Source of the DNA: Gammaproteobacteria bacterium
Lineage (GTDB): Bacteria > Pseudomonadota > Gammaproteobacteria > Steroidobacterales > Steroidobacteraceae
DNA: 9,246 nt
Direction: 5' to 3'
Assembly (NCBI GenBank): GCA_029857655.1
Contig: JAOUGR010000067.1
Span: 1-9,246, forward strand
Part shown: piece after piece, positions 1 to 6,472 of the stretch
Position numbering within the stretch: position 1 is the first letter of the stretch
How the letters are laid out: each line of letters opens with the position of its first letter
The notes under the pieces: generated by a model
Seen by the model: only the letters and a program-made list of their open reading frames with translations
What the model was told of the DNA's origin: nothing
Databases searched by the model: none
Made by a program: the position numbers and the translations under genes

Positions 1-1
1 C

Positions 2-229
2 GCGAAAACACGGCGCTGCATGATCGTGCACGAGGACACGATCACGGCTGGTTTCGGCGCCGAGATCGCCGCGGTCGTCGCCGAGCAGTCGTTTTTCCAT
101 CTCGACGCGCCTATCGCGCGTCTTGCGATGCCGGACGTGCCGAGCCCGCACAGTCCATTGCTGCTCGATGCGGTGCTGCCATCGGTTGAGCGCATTGTCG
201 CTGCGATGCGCCGCATCGCGAGCGTCTGA
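2..229 (+). CDS. 2-oxoacid dehydrogenase E1 component, beta subunit (C-terminal fragment)
   Basis: Only the last ~75 codons are present; the gene enters from the left edge in the frame starting at base 2 and stops at TGA 227-229. The visible protein begins with a KTRRCMIVHED stretch followed by AGFGAEIAA, PSPHSP and LPSVERIVAA, which match the C-terminal transketolase-like domain of pyruvate / branched-chain 2-oxoacid dehydrogenase E1 beta chains (VVHED, GFGAEIAA and the closing LP-x-x-ERI-x-x-A are family hallmarks). E1 alpha2beta2 uses thiamine diphosphate to decarboxylate a 2-oxoacid and pass the acyl group to lipoyl-E2. The E2 gene follows after 3 nt, so the pair is an operon. The ATG at 20 is an internal methionine, not a start. 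The substrate cannot be assigned from this fragment; a branched-chain or aryl 2-oxoacid is more likely than pyruvate given the two-subunit E1 and the context, but that is inference. Confidence 0.88.
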   Translation, partial: AKTRRCMIVHEDTITAGFGAEIAAVVAEQSFFHLDAPIARLAMPDVPSPHSPLLLDAVLPSVERIVAAMRRIASV

Positions 230-232
230 ACG

Positions 233-1453
233 ATGTCCACGACAATAGATGTGCTGTTGCCGGTTGACCAGGCGGAAGGCACGCGCTCGCAGGTGCTGCG
301 CTGGCTGAAAACGGTCGGTGAGTCCGTCAAGCGGCACGAGCCGCTGGTCGAAATCGAGACTGACAAGGTCACGGTCGAAGTGCCAGCGCCGGCCGATGGA
401 ATCCTGCAGGAAATAACGGTGGTCGAAGGCGTGGACGTGGAACCGGGCGCCCTGCTTGGCCGCGTCGCGCCGGCGGCGGCCGGTTCAGGCGTGCCAGCCG
501 CTGCTCCCGCGGGCGCCGCTGCCTCGAAATCGGCGCCCGAATCGCCGGCTGTTGCAGCGAGGGCTCGCCGCGGGACGCCCGATCGCATGAGCCCGGCCGT
601 GCGCCGGTTGCTGGCCGAGCATGGACTCGATGCCGACACGATCAGCGGCAGCGGCGCGGGCGGGCGGATCACCGTCGACGACGTACTGGCGGTCGCCGCC
701 AGGCCTGCCGCGCCGGCAGCAAACGTTGCGACGCCCGCCGTCGACAAGGGCCCGGACGGAATCCGGCGCGTGCCGCACACGCCGATGCGCAGGCGCATCG
801 CCGCGCACATGGTCGAGAGCCTGCTGCAGACCGCCCCTCACGTGACGACGATGTTCGAAGCGGACCTCGCGGCCGTGCTGGCACATCGGGCGGCGCAGCG
901 GCAGGATTTTGAGCGGCGTGGCGCTGCGCTGACGCTGACGGCTTATTTCGTGGCGGCCTGCGTGGACGCGCTTCGCGCCGTGCCGGAAGCGAATGCCCGC
1001 TGGACCGACGATGCATTGTTGCTCAACGAGCAGATTGACATCGGTGTCGCAGCTGCGCTTGAAGGCCGCGGCCTGGTGGTGCCTGTGATCCGGAATGTCG
1101 CGGCGCTGGACCTGTTCGGGATCGCGGCGGCCCTTGCAGAACTGATTACGCGCGCCCGCGCGGACCGGCTGACGCCGGCCGACCTGCAAGGCGGTACATT
1201 CACGATTTCCAACCACGGCGTCAGCGGCAGCCTGATGGCGGCGCCAATTATCATTAACCAGCCTCAATCGGCGATCCTCGGCATCGGCCGGTTTGAAAAG
1301 CGCGCCGTAGTCGTGGAACGCGACGGTCGCGACGAAGTCGTCATTTGCCCGCGCTGCTACCTGACCCTGACCATCGACCACCGCGTGCTCGACGGTCACC
1401 AGGCCAACCGGTTCTTGGAGGTGCTGGTGGGGCGACTCGAGGGCTGGAGCTAG
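233..1453 (+). CDS. Dihydrolipoamide acyltransferase (E2) of a 2-oxoacid dehydrogenase complex
   Basis: A 406-residue protein with the complete E2 architecture. Residues 1-80 are one lipoyl domain with the modified lysine at Lys45 in ETDKVTVEV. An Ala/Pro-rich linker (about 81-116) follows. Residues about 118-152 are the E3/E1-binding domain (RMSPAVRRLLAEHGLD, then SGAGGRITVDDV). After a second Ala/Pro linker, residues about 176-406 form the catalytic acyltransferase domain with the GTFTISNHGVSGS stretch (321-333) and the active-site DHRVLDG (His383, Asp387). It transfers the acyl group from lipoamide to CoA in the cytoplasmic complex and forms the core. The length and single lipoyl domain are usual for branched-chain-type E2s. 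ATG 233 lies 3 nt after the E1 beta stop. No E3 (lipoamide dehydrogenase) gene follows, so E3 must come from elsewhere. The bulky-substrate style of the catalytic domain suggests a branched-chain-like rather than pyruvate enzyme; the exact substrate (branched-chain or aryl 2-oxoacid) is not readable. The next genes are the phenylacetate pathway. Confidence 0.93.
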   Translation: MSTTIDVLLPVDQAEGTRSQVLRWLKTVGESVKRHEPLVEIETDKVTVEVPAPADGILQEITVVEGVDVEPGALLGRVAPAAAGSGVPAAAPAGAAASKSAPESPAVAARARRGTPDRMSPAVRRLLAEHGLDADTISGSGAGGRITVDDVLAVAARPAAPAANVATPAVDKGPDGIRRVPHTPMRRRIAAHMVESLLQTAPHVTTMFEADLAAVLAHRAAQRQDFERRGAALTLTAYFVAACVDALRAVPEANARWTDDALLLNEQIDIGVAAALEGRGLVVPVIRNVAALDLFGIAAALAELITRARADRLTPADLQGGTFTISNHGVSGSLMAAPIIINQPQSAILGIGRFEKRAVVVERDGRDEVVICPRCYLTLTIDHRVLDGHQANRFLEVLVGRLEGWS

Positions 1454-1469
1454 CTGCGTTTCAGCTGCG
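1452..1469 (+). repeat. 7 bp direct repeat, one helical turn apart
   Basis: The heptamer AGCTGCG occurs at 1452-1458 and again at 1463-1469, an 11 bp period. The first copy begins inside the E2 stop codon and the second overlaps the region just upstream of the candidate -10 at 1483. Same-face tandem half-sites are one way activators bind near a -35. This may also be chance. Confidence 0.35.
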
Positions 1470-1488
1470 CACAATTGGCGCGCATAAT
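1460..1488 (+). promoter_or_regulatory. Candidate sigma70-type promoter for the paa genes
   Basis: CATAAT at 1483-1488 matches the TATAAT -10 consensus at five of six positions and is one of the few AT-rich spots in the region. A 17 nt spacer leads back to TTCAGC (1460-1465), a poor -35 with three matches. Such a combination would fit an activator-dependent promoter. The transcription start would fall near 1495, giving a leader of about 50 nt before the preferred paaA start. The paa genes could also be read through from the E1/E2 genes, since no terminator is seen. Confidence 0.35.
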
Positions 1489-1510
1489 GGCGGAATATTT
1501 CGATGTAACG

Positions 1511-1529
1511 GCGGCGCCAGATGCGCCGC
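1511..1529 (+). promoter_or_regulatory. GC-rich inverted repeat / hairpin in the paaA leader
   Basis: GCGGCGC (1511-1517) and GCGCCGC (1523-1529) are perfect reverse complements around a 5 nt loop (1518-1522), so the DNA is palindromic and the RNA would form an all-GC 7 bp stem. It is not a classical intrinsic terminator, because no T tract follows. It lies downstream of the candidate -10 and upstream of the ribosome-binding stretch, where an operator for a TetR- or GntR-type repressor (PaaR- or PaaX-like) or an mRNA structure could act. It also buries the alternative ATG at 1521. GC-rich DNA forms such stems by chance fairly often. Confidence 0.35.
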
Positions 1530-1534
1530 GATTC

Positions 1535-1539
1535 GGGGG
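1535..1539 (+). promoter_or_regulatory. Ribosome-binding site supporting the TTG start of paaA
   Basis: A GGGGG run at 1535-1539 ends 5 nt before TTG 1545, a suitable Shine-Dalgarno distance. It is too far downstream to serve ATG 1521, which has no purine-rich stretch at a proper distance. This decides the start in favour of TTG 1545. Confidence 0.5.
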
Positions 1540-1544
1540 TTGAC

Positions 1545-2546
1545 TTGTACACGCAGGGACTCGATTCACTCGGCAAGGATTGTCTGCGCGACGAGGCGGA
1601 AGAATCCGGCACGTTCGAACAGCGCTTCCAGACGCGGGTCGATGCCGAGGAGAAAATCGAGCCAAAGGACTGGATGCCAGAAGCCTATCGCCGGACCTTG
1701 ATCCGCCAGATATCGCAGCACGCACATTCAGAAATCGTCGGCATGCTCCCCGAGGGCAACTGGATCACCCGCGCCCCGTCGCTGTTGCGCAAGACCATCC
1801 TGATCGCAAAGGTCCAGGACGAAGGTGGGCACGGCGCCTACCTCTATAGCGCGACCGAGACACTCGGCGTCTCACGCGACGAGTTGATCGGGCAACTTCT
1901 GGAAGGCAAGGCCAAGTACTCGAGCATCTTCAATTACCCGACGCCAACCTGGGCCGATGTCGGCGCGATCGGCTGGCTCGTGGACGGCGCCGCGATCATG
2001 AACCAGGTCCCGCTGTGCCGCTGCTCCTACGGGCCCTATGCGCGGGCGATGGTCCGCATCTGCAAGGAAGAGAGCTTTCACCAGCGCCAGGGCTACGAAA
2101 TCATGATGCGGCTTTCGCGCGGCACGACGGCGCAGAAAGATATGGCGCAGCAGGCGCTCAATCGCTGGTGGTGGCCGTCGCTGATGATGTTCGGCCCGTC
2201 GGATGCCGAGTCGAAGCACAGCGCGCAATCCATGCGCTGGAAGATCAAGCGCTTCTCGAATGACGAATTGCGCCAGAAATTCGTGGATTACACTGTGCCG
2301 CAGGCTGAATTCCTGGGCCTCACGATTCCCGACCCGGACCTGCGCCGGGACGAGGCGGCACAGCATTACCGGTTCGGCACGATCGACTGGAATGAATTTG
2401 AACAGGTCCTGAAGGGCCATGGGCCCTGCAATCGCGAGCGGCTCGAGGCGCGGCGCCGGGCGCACGACGAGGGCCGCTGGGTACGGGACGCGGCCATCGC
2501 CCATGCCGCGAAGCAGGCCGCCAGGAAAAATTCACGCGCTGCCTGA
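1545..2546 (+). CDS. paaA: Ring-1,2-phenylacetyl-CoA epoxidase, catalytic subunit PaaA
   Basis: A ferritin-like di-iron oxygenase subunit that epoxidises the aromatic ring of phenylacetyl-CoA together with PaaB, PaaC and PaaE, using O2 and NADPH-derived electrons. From the preferred TTG start the protein has 333 residues and opens with (M)YTQGLD, an N-terminus I recall as usual for long PaaA proteins; ATG 1521 would add eight residues with no family counterpart. The carboxylate-bridged iron site is readable: Glu63 in [13 protein letters not shown], Glu93 and His96 in VQDEGGHG, Asp147 in GWLVDGAAI, Glu176 and His179 in [11 protein letters not shown]. All lie 21 residues beyond the corresponding E. 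coli positions (E42, E72, H75, D126, E155, H158). [25 protein letters not shown]-like (TIPDPDL) and HYRFG motifs are also intact. paaB starts 15 nt later. The gene appears complete and functional. Confidence 0.95.
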   Translation: MYTQGLDSLGKDCLRDEAEESGTFEQRFQTRVDAEEKIEPKDWMPEAYRRTLIRQISQHAHSEIVGMLPEGNWITRAPSLLRKTILIAKVQDEGGHGAYLYSATETLGVSRDELIGQLLEGKAKYSSIFNYPTPTWADVGAIGWLVDGAAIMNQVPLCRCSYGPYARAMVRICKEESFHQRQGYEIMMRLSRGTTAQKDMAQQALNRWWWPSLMMFGPSDAESKHSAQSMRWKIKRFSNDELRQKFVDYTVPQAEFLGLTIPDPDLRRDEAAQHYRFGTIDWNEFEQVLKGHGPCNRERLEARRRAHDEGRWVRDAAIAHAAKQAARKNSRAA

Positions 2547-2561
2547 GCGCCGGAGAATCGC

Positions 2562-2855
2562 ATGACCGACAATTCGCAGGACTGGCCGCTGTACGAGATC
2601 TTCATTCGCGCAAGATCGGGCCTTGATCACAAGCACGTGGGCAGCCTGCATGCGACCGACGCCAGGATGGCGATCGAACACGCCCGCGATCTCTACACGC
2701 GGCGCCAGGAAGGCGTCAGCATCTGGGCGGTGCGCTCGAGCGACATCGTGGCATCGGACCCTGCCGACGCAGACACGCTTTTCGAGCCCGCCCGCGACAA
2801 GGTCTACCGGCATCCGACCTTCTACGACATCCCGGATGAGGTGAAGACGCTGTGA
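2562..2855 (+). CDS. paaB: Phenylacetyl-CoA epoxidase structural subunit PaaB
   Basis: A 97-residue protein, close to the ~95 residues usual for PaaB. It starts with the WPLYEIFIRARSGLDHKHVGS region (residues 8-28) and carries the ALE-type helix ending in ARDLYTRRQEGVSIWAV (about 42-58), both diagnostic of the family. A conserved tail (DKVYRHPTFYDIPDEVKTL, 79-97) follows. PaaB has no catalytic residues of its own; in the characterised systems it bridges PaaAC units into the larger epoxidase assembly and is needed for full activity in vivo. GGAG at 2552-2555 precedes ATG 2562 at a good distance. Its TGA overlaps the first base of the paaC ATG (TGATG), indicating translational coupling. Nothing odd is seen. 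Confidence 0.95.
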   Translation: MTDNSQDWPLYEIFIRARSGLDHKHVGSLHATDARMAIEHARDLYTRRQEGVSIWAVRSSDIVASDPADADTLFEPARDKVYRHPTFYDIPDEVKTL

Positions 2856-3601
2856 TGCCGCACTGCGCCTACGTGCTGCGTATCGCCGATACGAGCCTGA
2901 TCCTCGCTCAGCGGCTCGGCGAATGGGTCGGCCATGCGCCGGCGATCGAGGAGGACCTCGGGCTTGCAAATGTTTCACTCGACCTGCTCGGCCAGGCGCG
3001 CATGCTGTTGTCCTACGCCGGCGAACTAGAGGGCCGTGGTCGGAGCGAGGACGATCTCGCTTACCTGCGCGAAGAATCGGAGTTCCTCAATGCAACGCTG
3101 GTGGAACAGCCGAATGGCGATTTCGGCCAGACCGTCGTGCGCCAGTTCCTGGTTGACGCCTGGCAGCTCGAGCTCTACGAGCAACTGCTGGAATCGAAGG
3201 ACCCGCGGCTCGCGGAGATTGCCGCCAAGGCAGTCAAGGAGACTCGCTACCACCTGCGCTACAGCGCCGGATGGCTGGTCCGGCTTGGTGACGGTACCGA
3301 CGAGAGTCATGCGCGTGTCCAGGACGCGCTCACGAGGCTGTGGCCACTGACGGGCGAATTGTTCAGTACCGACGAGGTAGACCGCGAGATCGCACAGGCC
3401 GGCATCGGGCCGGCGGCGGAGGCGTTGCTGCCCGGCTGGTCGGCGCGGGTCGCGGCGGTTTTCGCTGAAGCACGCCTGGCTGCCCCGGTCATGTCGCCAT
3501 TCAGCTGGCATGGAAAGCAGGGCCGCCACAGCGAGCACCTGGGATTTGTGCTGGCGGAAATGCAGTCCCTGCACCGCGCGCATCCCGGCGCGACCTGGTA
3601 A
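2855..3601 (+). CDS. paaC: Phenylacetyl-CoA epoxidase structural subunit PaaC
   Basis: A ferritin-like partner subunit of PaaA. From ATG 2855 the protein is 248 residues, the length I recall for the E. coli protein. A GTG at 2852 would add one residue, but the TGATG overlap with the paaB stop favours ATG 2855. Recognisable blocks are LGEWVGHAPAIEEDLGLANV (21-40), DLLGQAR (43-49), EESEFLNATLVEQPNGDFGQ (73-92), the KETRYHLRYSAGWLVRLGDGT helix (128-148), and near the C-terminus the GRHSEHLGFVLAEMQ block. PaaC pairs with PaaA to form the stable AC core and helps form the CoA substrate pocket; it is regarded as a catalytically silent paralogue of PaaA. The TAA stop is followed by paaD after 6 nt. 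Confidence 0.95.
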   Translation: MPHCAYVLRIADTSLILAQRLGEWVGHAPAIEEDLGLANVSLDLLGQARMLLSYAGELEGRGRSEDDLAYLREESEFLNATLVEQPNGDFGQTVVRQFLVDAWQLELYEQLLESKDPRLAEIAAKAVKETRYHLRYSAGWLVRLGDGTDESHARVQDALTRLWPLTGELFSTDEVDREIAQAGIGPAAEALLPGWSARVAAVFAEARLAAPVMSPFSWHGKQGRHSEHLGFVLAEMQSLHRAHPGATW

Positions 3602-3607
3602 CCGCAT

Positions 3608-4132
3608 ATGGTCGCAGCAGCCGCCCCGATCGGGGCTGAACCGCCACCGGCCCTGCTTGCGAAGTTGCGCCTGATCCTTGCCGGGGTCCCCGACCCCGAA
3701 ATACCCGTGCTCAGCGTCCTCGATCTCGGCGTCGTGCGGCATTTGCGCGAACGTGCCGACGGCACGATCGAAGTCGGTGTGTCGCCGACCTATTCCGGTT
3801 GCCCGGCGACACCGGTCATCAAGGCGGATATCGTCCAGGCGCTCACGCACGACGGATTTCGCGCTGTCACCGTCGATGTGCTGTCTCCGCCATGGACCAG
3901 CGACTGGATCAGCGAGGAAGGCCGTCGCAAGCTGGTTGAGTTTGGCATTGCGCCGCCGGCGCAGGCGGTCACCAGCCCGCGCCAGCTGCTGCAGCCGGAT
4001 CTCGCCATCGCCTGTCCGCGCTGCAATTCAACCGACACCAAGAAGCAGTCCGAATTCGGTTCGACACCCTGCAAGTCGCTTTATCGCTGCGAGTCCTGCC
4101 TCGAGCCCTTCGACTATTTCAAGTGCATCTGA
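3608..4132 (+). CDS. paaD: PaaD, MIP18/DUF59-family maturation factor with C-terminal zinc ribbon
   Basis: A 174-residue protein. The N-terminal half is a MIP18/DUF59 domain with [18 protein letters not shown] (27-44) and the cysteine-containing TYSGCPAT loop (Cys65); this family works in iron-sulfur or metal-centre assembly. The C-terminal ~40 residues form a metal-binding knuckle pair: Cys136 and Cys139 (ACPRC), Cys155, Cys161 and Cys164 (RCESC), ending EPFDYFKCI with Cys173. This two-part layout is specific to PaaD/PaaJ-type proteins of the epoxidase operon. PaaD is needed for epoxidase activity in vivo, probably through maturation of the PaaE iron-sulfur cluster or the PaaA iron site, although its exact job is unsettled. 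The start has a poor Shine-Dalgarno sequence but lies 6 nt after the paaC stop, so coupling is likely. paaE starts 4 nt after its stop. Confidence 0.93.
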   Translation: MVAAAAPIGAEPPPALLAKLRLILAGVPDPEIPVLSVLDLGVVRHLRERADGTIEVGVSPTYSGCPATPVIKADIVQALTHDGFRAVTVDVLSPPWTSDWISEEGRRKLVEFGIAPPAQAVTSPRQLLQPDLAIACPRCNSTDTKKQSEFGSTPCKSLYRCESCLEPFDYFKCI

Positions 4133-4136
4133 CGCC

Positions 4137-5222
4137 ATGCTGAAGTTTCACCCCCTCAGGATCGTAGAGCGAACGGCAATTGCCGACGACGCGGTCGCGC
4201 TCGGGTTCGGGCTGCCGGACGAGCTCCGCGCCGAATACCGGTTCATGGCCGGACAGCACGTCGCGGTGCGCGCAGTGCTCGATGGACAGGAACAACGCCG
4301 GACCTACTCGATCGTGAATCCCGAAGGGTCAGGCCAGCTGCGGATCGGGGTGCGAACGCAGGCCGGCGGCGTCATGTCGCAGTACTTGACGGGCGGGCTC
4401 CATGTCGGCGATACCCTGGATGTCCTGACTCCCAACGGCAGCTTTCATGCAAGCATCGAACCGGCGCGCGTCGGGCATCGCGTCGCGTTTGCGGCTGGCA
4501 GCGGCATCACGCCTGTGCTGTCGATTGCCACAACCGTGCTGCGGCAGGAGCCGGCCTGCCGTTTCCAGCTTTATTACGGGAATACCAGCGCGGCGCGCAC
4601 CATGTTCCTGGACGAGGTGCTGGCACTGAAAGACATATTCCTGTCCAGATTCTCCGTCTGTTTCGTCATGAGCCGCGAACCGCAGGAATTCGAGTTGTTC
4701 AACGGCAGGATCGACAAGGCCAAGGTGCTGGAATTTGCGCGCTACGATTTCGATGCGGCGGCAGTGGACGAATTCTTCATCTGCGGCCCCGGATCGATGA
4801 GCGACGAAGTCCAGGCTGCACTCGCCGGTCTCGGTGCCAGGGGGCGCGTCCACGTCGAGTATTTTGCGGCGACGGCAGCGCCCGCGGTTGCGCCGGCCAA
4901 GGTGTCGGCCGCCGCGCCAGCCAAGCCGGCCACGGCCAAGGACTCCTCGACCATCACGGTCGTCATGGACGGTCGGCGGCGCGCATTCACGATGCCGATG
5001 TGCGGCGAAGTGATACTTGACGCGGCAGGCCAGGCGGGTCTCGACCTGCCATTTTCCTGCAGGGCGGGAGTCTGTTCGACCTGCCGCGCGAAGCTTCTGA
5101 GTGGGACGGCCGAAATGGAACACAACGTTGCCCTCGAGGAGTGGGAGGTCGAGGCCGGCTATATTCTGTGCTGCCAGGCGCGCCCGACCAGCCCGGCGCT
5201 TGAAATCAGCTACGACGAATGA
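4137..5222 (+). CDS. paaE: Phenylacetyl-CoA epoxidase reductase PaaE (FAD / 2Fe-2S)
   Basis: A 361-residue oxidoreductase that passes electrons from NAD(P)H through FAD and a 2Fe-2S cluster to the PaaA di-iron site. The FAD-binding domain shows RxYS as RRTYSIV (Arg55, Tyr57, Ser58) and GGVMSQYL (77-84). The nucleotide-binding domain has [12 protein letters not shown] (119-130), the YYGN turn and FICGPGSM (214-221). A plant-type ferredoxin domain closes the protein with Cys308, Cys313, Cys316 and Cys346 (CRAGVCSTC, then LCCQARP), the correct CX4CX2CX29C spacing. An Ala/Pro/Lys-rich linker (about 245-270) joins the two halves and is more Ala/Pro-rich than the E. coli one as I recall it. The frame stays open upstream into paaD, but homology begins at MLKFHPL, so ATG 4137 is chosen. 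Its stop overlaps an ATG (ATGA) at 5219. Confidence 0.95.
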   Translation: MLKFHPLRIVERTAIADDAVALGFGLPDELRAEYRFMAGQHVAVRAVLDGQEQRRTYSIVNPEGSGQLRIGVRTQAGGVMSQYLTGGLHVGDTLDVLTPNGSFHASIEPARVGHRVAFAAGSGITPVLSIATTVLRQEPACRFQLYYGNTSAARTMFLDEVLALKDIFLSRFSVCFVMSREPQEFELFNGRIDKAKVLEFARYDFDAAAVDEFFICGPGSMSDEVQAALAGLGARGRVHVEYFAATAAPAVAPAKVSAAAPAKPATAKDSSTITVVMDGRRRAFTMPMCGEVILDAAGQAGLDLPFSCRAGVCSTCRAKLLSGTAEMEHNVALEEWEVEAGYILCCQARPTSPALEISYDE

Positions 5223-5233
5223 CGACCGCTGCC

Positions 5234-5237
5234 GGAG
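5234..5237 (+). promoter_or_regulatory. Ribosome-binding site deciding the paaG start
   Basis: GGAG at 5234-5237 stands 5 nt before ATG 5243. The earlier in-frame ATG at 5219 lies in the paaE stop overlap and has no comparable purine run. The resulting protein length also fits the family. Confidence 0.55.
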
Positions 5238-5242
5238 TGCAG

Positions 5243-6031
5243 ATGAAATTCACCTCGATCCAGTATTCGGTTGCAGACAATATTGCGCGGCTGACACTGA
5301 ACCGGCCCGACCGGCTGAACAGCTTTAATTCCGCGATGCACGAGGAAGTCCGTCACGCGCTCACCCAGGTCGTGGAGGACGGCGCGCGCGTGCTGGTGCT
5401 GACCGGCGCCGGGCGCGGCTTCTGCGCCGGTCAGGATCTTGGCGACCGTGCGGTTGCGCCGGGTGCCAAGGGTGCTGATCTTGGGGAATCGATCGAGCGG
5501 AACTACAAGCCGCTGGTGCTGGCGCTGCGCAATCTGCCGGTGCCTGTCATCGCGGCGGTCAATGGTGTGGCGGCGGGGGCGGGCTGCAGCATCGCGCTCG
5601 CCTGCGATCTTGTGATTGCGGCGCGTTCTGCATCATTTGTGCAGGCATTCTGCCGCCTGGGACTGGTGCCGGACAGCGGCGCCACCTGGTTCCTGCCGCG
5701 GCTGCTCGGAAACGCCCGCGCCATCGGTCTCTCGATGCTCGGCGACAAGCTGCCGGCGCAGGAAGCGGCGGACTGGGGCCTGATCTGGCGATGCGTGGAT
5801 GAAAGTGAATTCGTGCAAGTCGTCGACAAGCTCGCCGCGGAGCTTGCGCTGGCACCCACGCTGGGACTTGTGCGCACCCGGCAGGCGATCCTGGACTCCT
5901 GGCAGAATTCGCTGGCCGAACAACTCGATGTCGAGCGCGATTTTCAGCGGGAACTGGGTTGGTCGTCCGACTACGCCGAGGGTGTCACGGCATTCACCGG
6001 GAAGCGCCCGCCGCGTTTCAGCGGACGCTAG
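5243..6031 (+). CDS. paaG: 1,2-epoxyphenylacetyl-CoA isomerase (oxepin-CoA forming) PaaG
   Basis: A crotonase-fold isomerase that converts the ring epoxide of phenylacetyl-CoA to oxepin-CoA and also shifts double bonds in later unsaturated CoA intermediates. From ATG 5243 the protein is 262 residues, the length of the E. coli enzyme; an alternative ATG at 5219, overlapping the paaE stop, would add eight residues. Signature blocks: LTLNRPDRLNSFN (17-29), LTGAGRGFCAGQDLGDR (53-69, oxyanion hole and CoA pocket), NGVAAGAG (107-114, second oxyanion-hole helix), and LGLVPDSGATWFLPR (139-153) with the candidate catalytic Asp144. The GRGFCAGQDL-x-DR and PDxGxTW patterns separate PaaG from ordinary enoyl-CoA hydratases, which would have Glu at the catalytic position. 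The tail DYAEGVTAF-x-x-KRPPRFSG is also typical. paaI follows after 12 nt. Confidence 0.92.
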   Translation: MKFTSIQYSVADNIARLTLNRPDRLNSFNSAMHEEVRHALTQVVEDGARVLVLTGAGRGFCAGQDLGDRAVAPGAKGADLGESIERNYKPLVLALRNLPVPVIAAVNGVAAGAGCSIALACDLVIAARSASFVQAFCRLGLVPDSGATWFLPRLLGNARAIGLSMLGDKLPAQEAADWGLIWRCVDESEFVQVVDKLAAELALAPTLGLVRTRQAILDSWQNSLAEQLDVERDFQRELGWSSDYAEGVTAFTGKRPPRFSGR

Positions 6032-6043
6032 GAGATCGCGGCA

Positions 6044-6472
6044 GTGGATCGAAAACATCAGATCGCAAAGCTCGCGGCCGAGAAGCTTTACGACGCGGAC
6101 CGGGCCTCGCAGATGCTCGGCATGACCATCGAATCGATCGCGCCAGGTTCAGCGCGTGTGACGATGCGCGTGCGCCCCGACATGGTCAACGGCCACGGCA
6201 TCTGCCACGGCGGCCTGGTATTTACACTGGCCGACAGCGCATTCGCTCTTGCGTGCAATTCGCATGGCGACAACACTTTTGCTGCCGGCGCCGCCATCGA
6301 GTTCCTGGCGCCGGGGCGCGAGGGAGACCTGTTGACCGCGAGCGCCAGCGAACGCTGGCGTGCCGGTCGCAGCGGTATCTACGAAATCGAGGTGCGCAAC
6401 GATCGCGGCGAGGCCATCGCGCTGTTCCGCGGCCGCAGTCACCAGGTTACCGGGAGGCTGGTCGATGAGTGA
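6044..6472 (+). CDS. paaI: Hydroxyphenylacetyl-CoA thioesterase PaaI (hot-dog fold)
   Basis: A 142-residue acyl-CoA thioesterase of the hot-dog superfamily, near the ~140 residues of the E. coli protein. The catalytic block is [20 protein letters not shown] (49-68), with the HGG turn and the probable nucleophile/base Asp64 in [28 protein letters not shown] (about 87-102) and the ALFRGRSH ending (126-133) are also PaaI-like. The family hydrolyses ring-hydroxylated phenylacetyl-CoA and related dead-end thioesters, freeing CoA when the pathway stalls. The start is GTG 6044 with GGAG at 6031-6034, touching the paaG stop. The 3' end overlaps the thiolase gene by 8 nt, so the two are probably translationally coupled. 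No missing residue is noted. Confidence 0.92.
   Translation: MDRKHQIAKLAAEKLYDADRASQMLGMTIESIAPGSARVTMRVRPDMVNGHGICHGGLVFTLADSAFALACNSHGDNTFAAGAAIEFLAPGREGDLLTASASERWRAGRSGIYEIEVRNDRGEAIALFRGRSHQVTGRLVDE
6452..6457 (+). promoter_or_regulatory. Strong ribosome-binding site of the thiolase gene, inside paaI
   Basis: GGGAGG at 6452-6457, 7 nt before ATG 6465, is the best Shine-Dalgarno match in the window. It lies within the paaI coding region, so thiolase translation may be boosted independently of paaI. It selects ATG 6465 over the upstream open frame. Confidence 0.55.

Noticed and set aside
1476..1490. Possible sigma54 (-24/-12) promoter before paaA
   Set aside because: TGGC is present at the -24 side, but the -12 element reads ATGG rather than TTGC, lacking the invariant GC.
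1511..1540. Intrinsic terminator after the E2 gene
   Set aside because: The stem is followed by GATTCGGGGG, with no run of T, so rho-independent termination is unlikely.
485..1612. A 375-codon open frame on the minus strand opposite the E2 gene
   Set aside because: It mirrors the GC-rich codons of a well-supported E2 gene, is rich in Arg and His, and shows no recognisable domain.
3026..3850. A 274-codon minus-strand frame opposite paaC and paaD
   Set aside because: Both sense genes have clear family motifs over the whole stretch; the antisense product has shadow-type composition.
3678..4136. Upstream extension of the paaE frame giving a 514-residue protein
   Set aside because: The extra ~153 residues are Arg/Ser-rich and lie over paaD in another frame; family homology begins at ATG 4137.
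4329..5123. A 264-codon minus-strand frame opposite paaE
   Set aside because: The sense strand encodes the full FAD, NAD and 2Fe-2S motifs; the antisense frame shows none.
6360..6464. Upstream extension of the thiolase frame giving 436 residues
   Set aside because: It overlaps paaI coding sequence, whereas ATG 6465 has a strong ribosome-binding site and gives the family length of 401.
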